Source of the DNA: Sphingomonas ginsenosidivorax
GTDB lineage: Bacteria > Pseudomonadota > Alphaproteobacteria > Sphingomonadales > Sphingomonadaceae
Direction: 5' to 3'
DNA: 64,000 bases
Assembly (NCBI RefSeq): GCF_007995065.1
Contig: NZ_VOQR01000001.1
Coordinates: 933,001 to 997,000, forward strand
The position numbers were made by a program, and so were the translations under genes. The notes beneath the pieces were generated by a model, which was not told the origin of the DNA, searched no databases, and saw only the letters and a program-made list of their open reading frames with translations. Of this stretch, positions 63,265 to 64,000 are shown one piece after another (position 1 is the stretch's first letter; each line of letters opens with the position of its first letter).

Positions 63265-64000
63265 TCAGCCGGTCGCCCGCAGTGCCCGCCGTCCGGCCCG
63301 TTCTTCCCAGTAATCCGCATCGCTCCCCAGCACGGCGTCGAGCATCGCCCGCTTGAGAAACAGGTGGCAGTAATATTCCATCGTCAGTCCGATCCCGCCG
63401 TGCAGCTGGACCGCATCCTCGGCGATCGCGCAGTAGACGGTGCAGGCATGCGCCTTGAGCGCGCCGATCTCGGCAAGCGTCGCGGCGGGGTCGGTCGTGC
63501 GCGACCAGAACAGGGCTTCGGCCGCGGACAGCCACGTCTTCATGTCGGCGACCCGGTGCTTGAGCGCCTGGAACAGGGCGAGCGGTCTGCCGAACTGCTG
63601 GCGCATTTCCAGATACGCGATCGTGCGCTCGAGGATCGCGGCGGCGCCGCCGAGCGCATCGGCGGCGAGCGCGAGCAGCAGGGTCTGCTGCAGGCGCTCG
63701 GCAAGTGTGGCCGCGGCCGGGCCTTCGGCGAGCGTGATGCCCCCGGTACCGGGGACGACGTCGAACAGACGCCTGGTCGTATCCCATGTCGCGCGGGGAG
63801 TGATTGTTGCCGCCGCGAGCGGGAGCAGGGCGATCCGTTCGGCCGTCACGGATAGCACATGGCTGGCGCGGTCCGCATCGGGGACGCAGTCGAGCGCGTC
63901 GCCCAGCGAAAGCGACGCGGTCATCACTTCGCCGCCCATGGCGCGGGCCAGCAGATCGTCGCGGTCGGGCACGGCATCGGCGGCGCTCAGCGCTTCGATC
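63265..64000 (-). CDS. Acyl-CoA dehydrogenase, C-terminal part
   Basis: The frame stays open to the window edge, so the gene begins beyond it; 244 residues are visible. The segment GGAAAILERTIAYLEMRQQFGRPLALFQALKHRVADM is the family's C-terminal helical domain, and LHGGIGLTMEY replaces the usual GGxGY active-site loop. It is joined to the secreted hydrolase gene by 19 bases. It should oxidise an acyl-CoA with FAD; the missing part prevents further statements. Confidence 0.88.
   Translation of the reverse strand, partial: IEALSAADAVPDRDDLLARAMGGEVMTASLSLGDALDCVPDADRASHVLSVTAERIALLPLAAATITPRATWDTTRRLFDVVPGTGGITLAEGPAAATLAERLQQTLLLALAADALGGAAAILERTIAYLEMRQQFGRPLALFQALKHRVADMKTWLSAAEALFWSRTTDPAATLAEIGALKAHACTVYCAIAEDAVQLHGGIGLTMEYYCHLFLKRAMLDAVLGSDADYWEERAGRRALRATG

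Noticed and set aside
1..64000. Insertion sequences, tRNA genes, integrase sites or CRISPR arrays that would show recent transfer
   Set aside because: I looked for transposase motifs, terminal repeats, cloverleaf-type sequences and spaced direct repeats and found none that I could support.

Overview
The window is a GC-rich (roughly two-thirds G+C by eye), gene-dense stretch of chromosome or megaplasmid that looks like it comes from a sphingomonad alphaproteobacterium (Sphingomonas, Novosphingobium or Sphingobium type). The reasons are the sphingomonad-style TonB-dependent receptor with an IVTAQRR-type N-terminus, the many P450, Rieske, SDR, acyl-CoA dehydrogenase and CaiB genes, the frequent GTG/TTG starts, and the stop/start overlaps of 1-4 bases. 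I see no insertion sequence, tRNA, rRNA or CRISPR array. I read 60 intact or edge-truncated protein genes and one frameshifted gene. The genes form many short operons, often divergent, of the kind used to degrade polycyclic, steroid-like or terpenoid compounds through CoA thioesters. The substrate is not determined by the sequence.

Layout. 1-7250 (+): end of a Baeyer-Villiger monooxygenase, Rieske oxygenase, an unusual ThDP enzyme, aldehyde dehydrogenase and a beta-propeller protein. 7277-14005 (-): a six-gene operon reading SDR, zinc alcohol dehydrogenase, alkylsulfatase-like metallo-hydrolase, cysD, cysNC, cysQ, with a divergent AraC regulator. 14990-16506 (-): CMD-family protein and SDR. 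16718-18740 (+): sulfotransferase, VOC protein and a frameshifted VOC gene. 18846-24661 (+): TonB receptor, TetR regulator, quinone-oxidoreductase-type reductase and acyl-CoA ligase. 24737-26256 (-): P450 and its ferredoxin. 26490-33285 (+, apart from a cupin on -): MaoC-type hydratase, SDRs, SnoaL-like protein, EthD-like protein, aldehyde dehydrogenase and TetR. 33320-37400 (-): ferredoxin, SDR, fused acyl-CoA dehydrogenase and enoyl-CoA hydratase. 37641-41141 (+): P450, DUF35 protein, thiolase-like aldolase and DUF2889 protein. 41217-43698 (-): IclR regulator and CaiB CoA-transferase. 43869-48748: SDR, a small secreted protein with its own terminator, MarR, thiolase and an MFS permease. 48902-55997 (+): second MFS permease, acid phosphatase, CMD protein, SDR, DapB-like protein, free lipoyl domain, Gfo/Idh/MocA protein and esterase. 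55984-64000: enoyl-CoA hydratase, KstD-like dehydrogenase, thioesterase, E1 alpha and beta of a 2-oxoacid dehydrogenase, a secreted hydrolase and the end of an acyl-CoA dehydrogenase.

How it may work together (inference): a TonB receptor and two MFS permeases for uptake; P450s, Rieske and Baeyer-Villiger oxygenases and the KstD-like enzyme for oxygenation and ring desaturation; CoA ligase, CaiB, acyl-CoA dehydrogenases, hydratases, SDRs, thiolase and a DUF35/thiolase retro-aldolase for beta-oxidation-type shortening. A second theme is sulfate esters: PAPS synthesis (CysD, CysNC), PAP removal (CysQ), a sulfotransferase and an alkylsulfatase-like protein lie within 11 kb.

The most interesting signal is not a gene. 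A short inverted repeat, ATCG-N6-CGAT, often continuing as CGATAT or CGATAG, occurs exactly in ten of the intergenic gaps and in near form in six more places, usually 50-110 bases before a start codon. It looks like the operator of a regulon that ties most of these scattered operons together.
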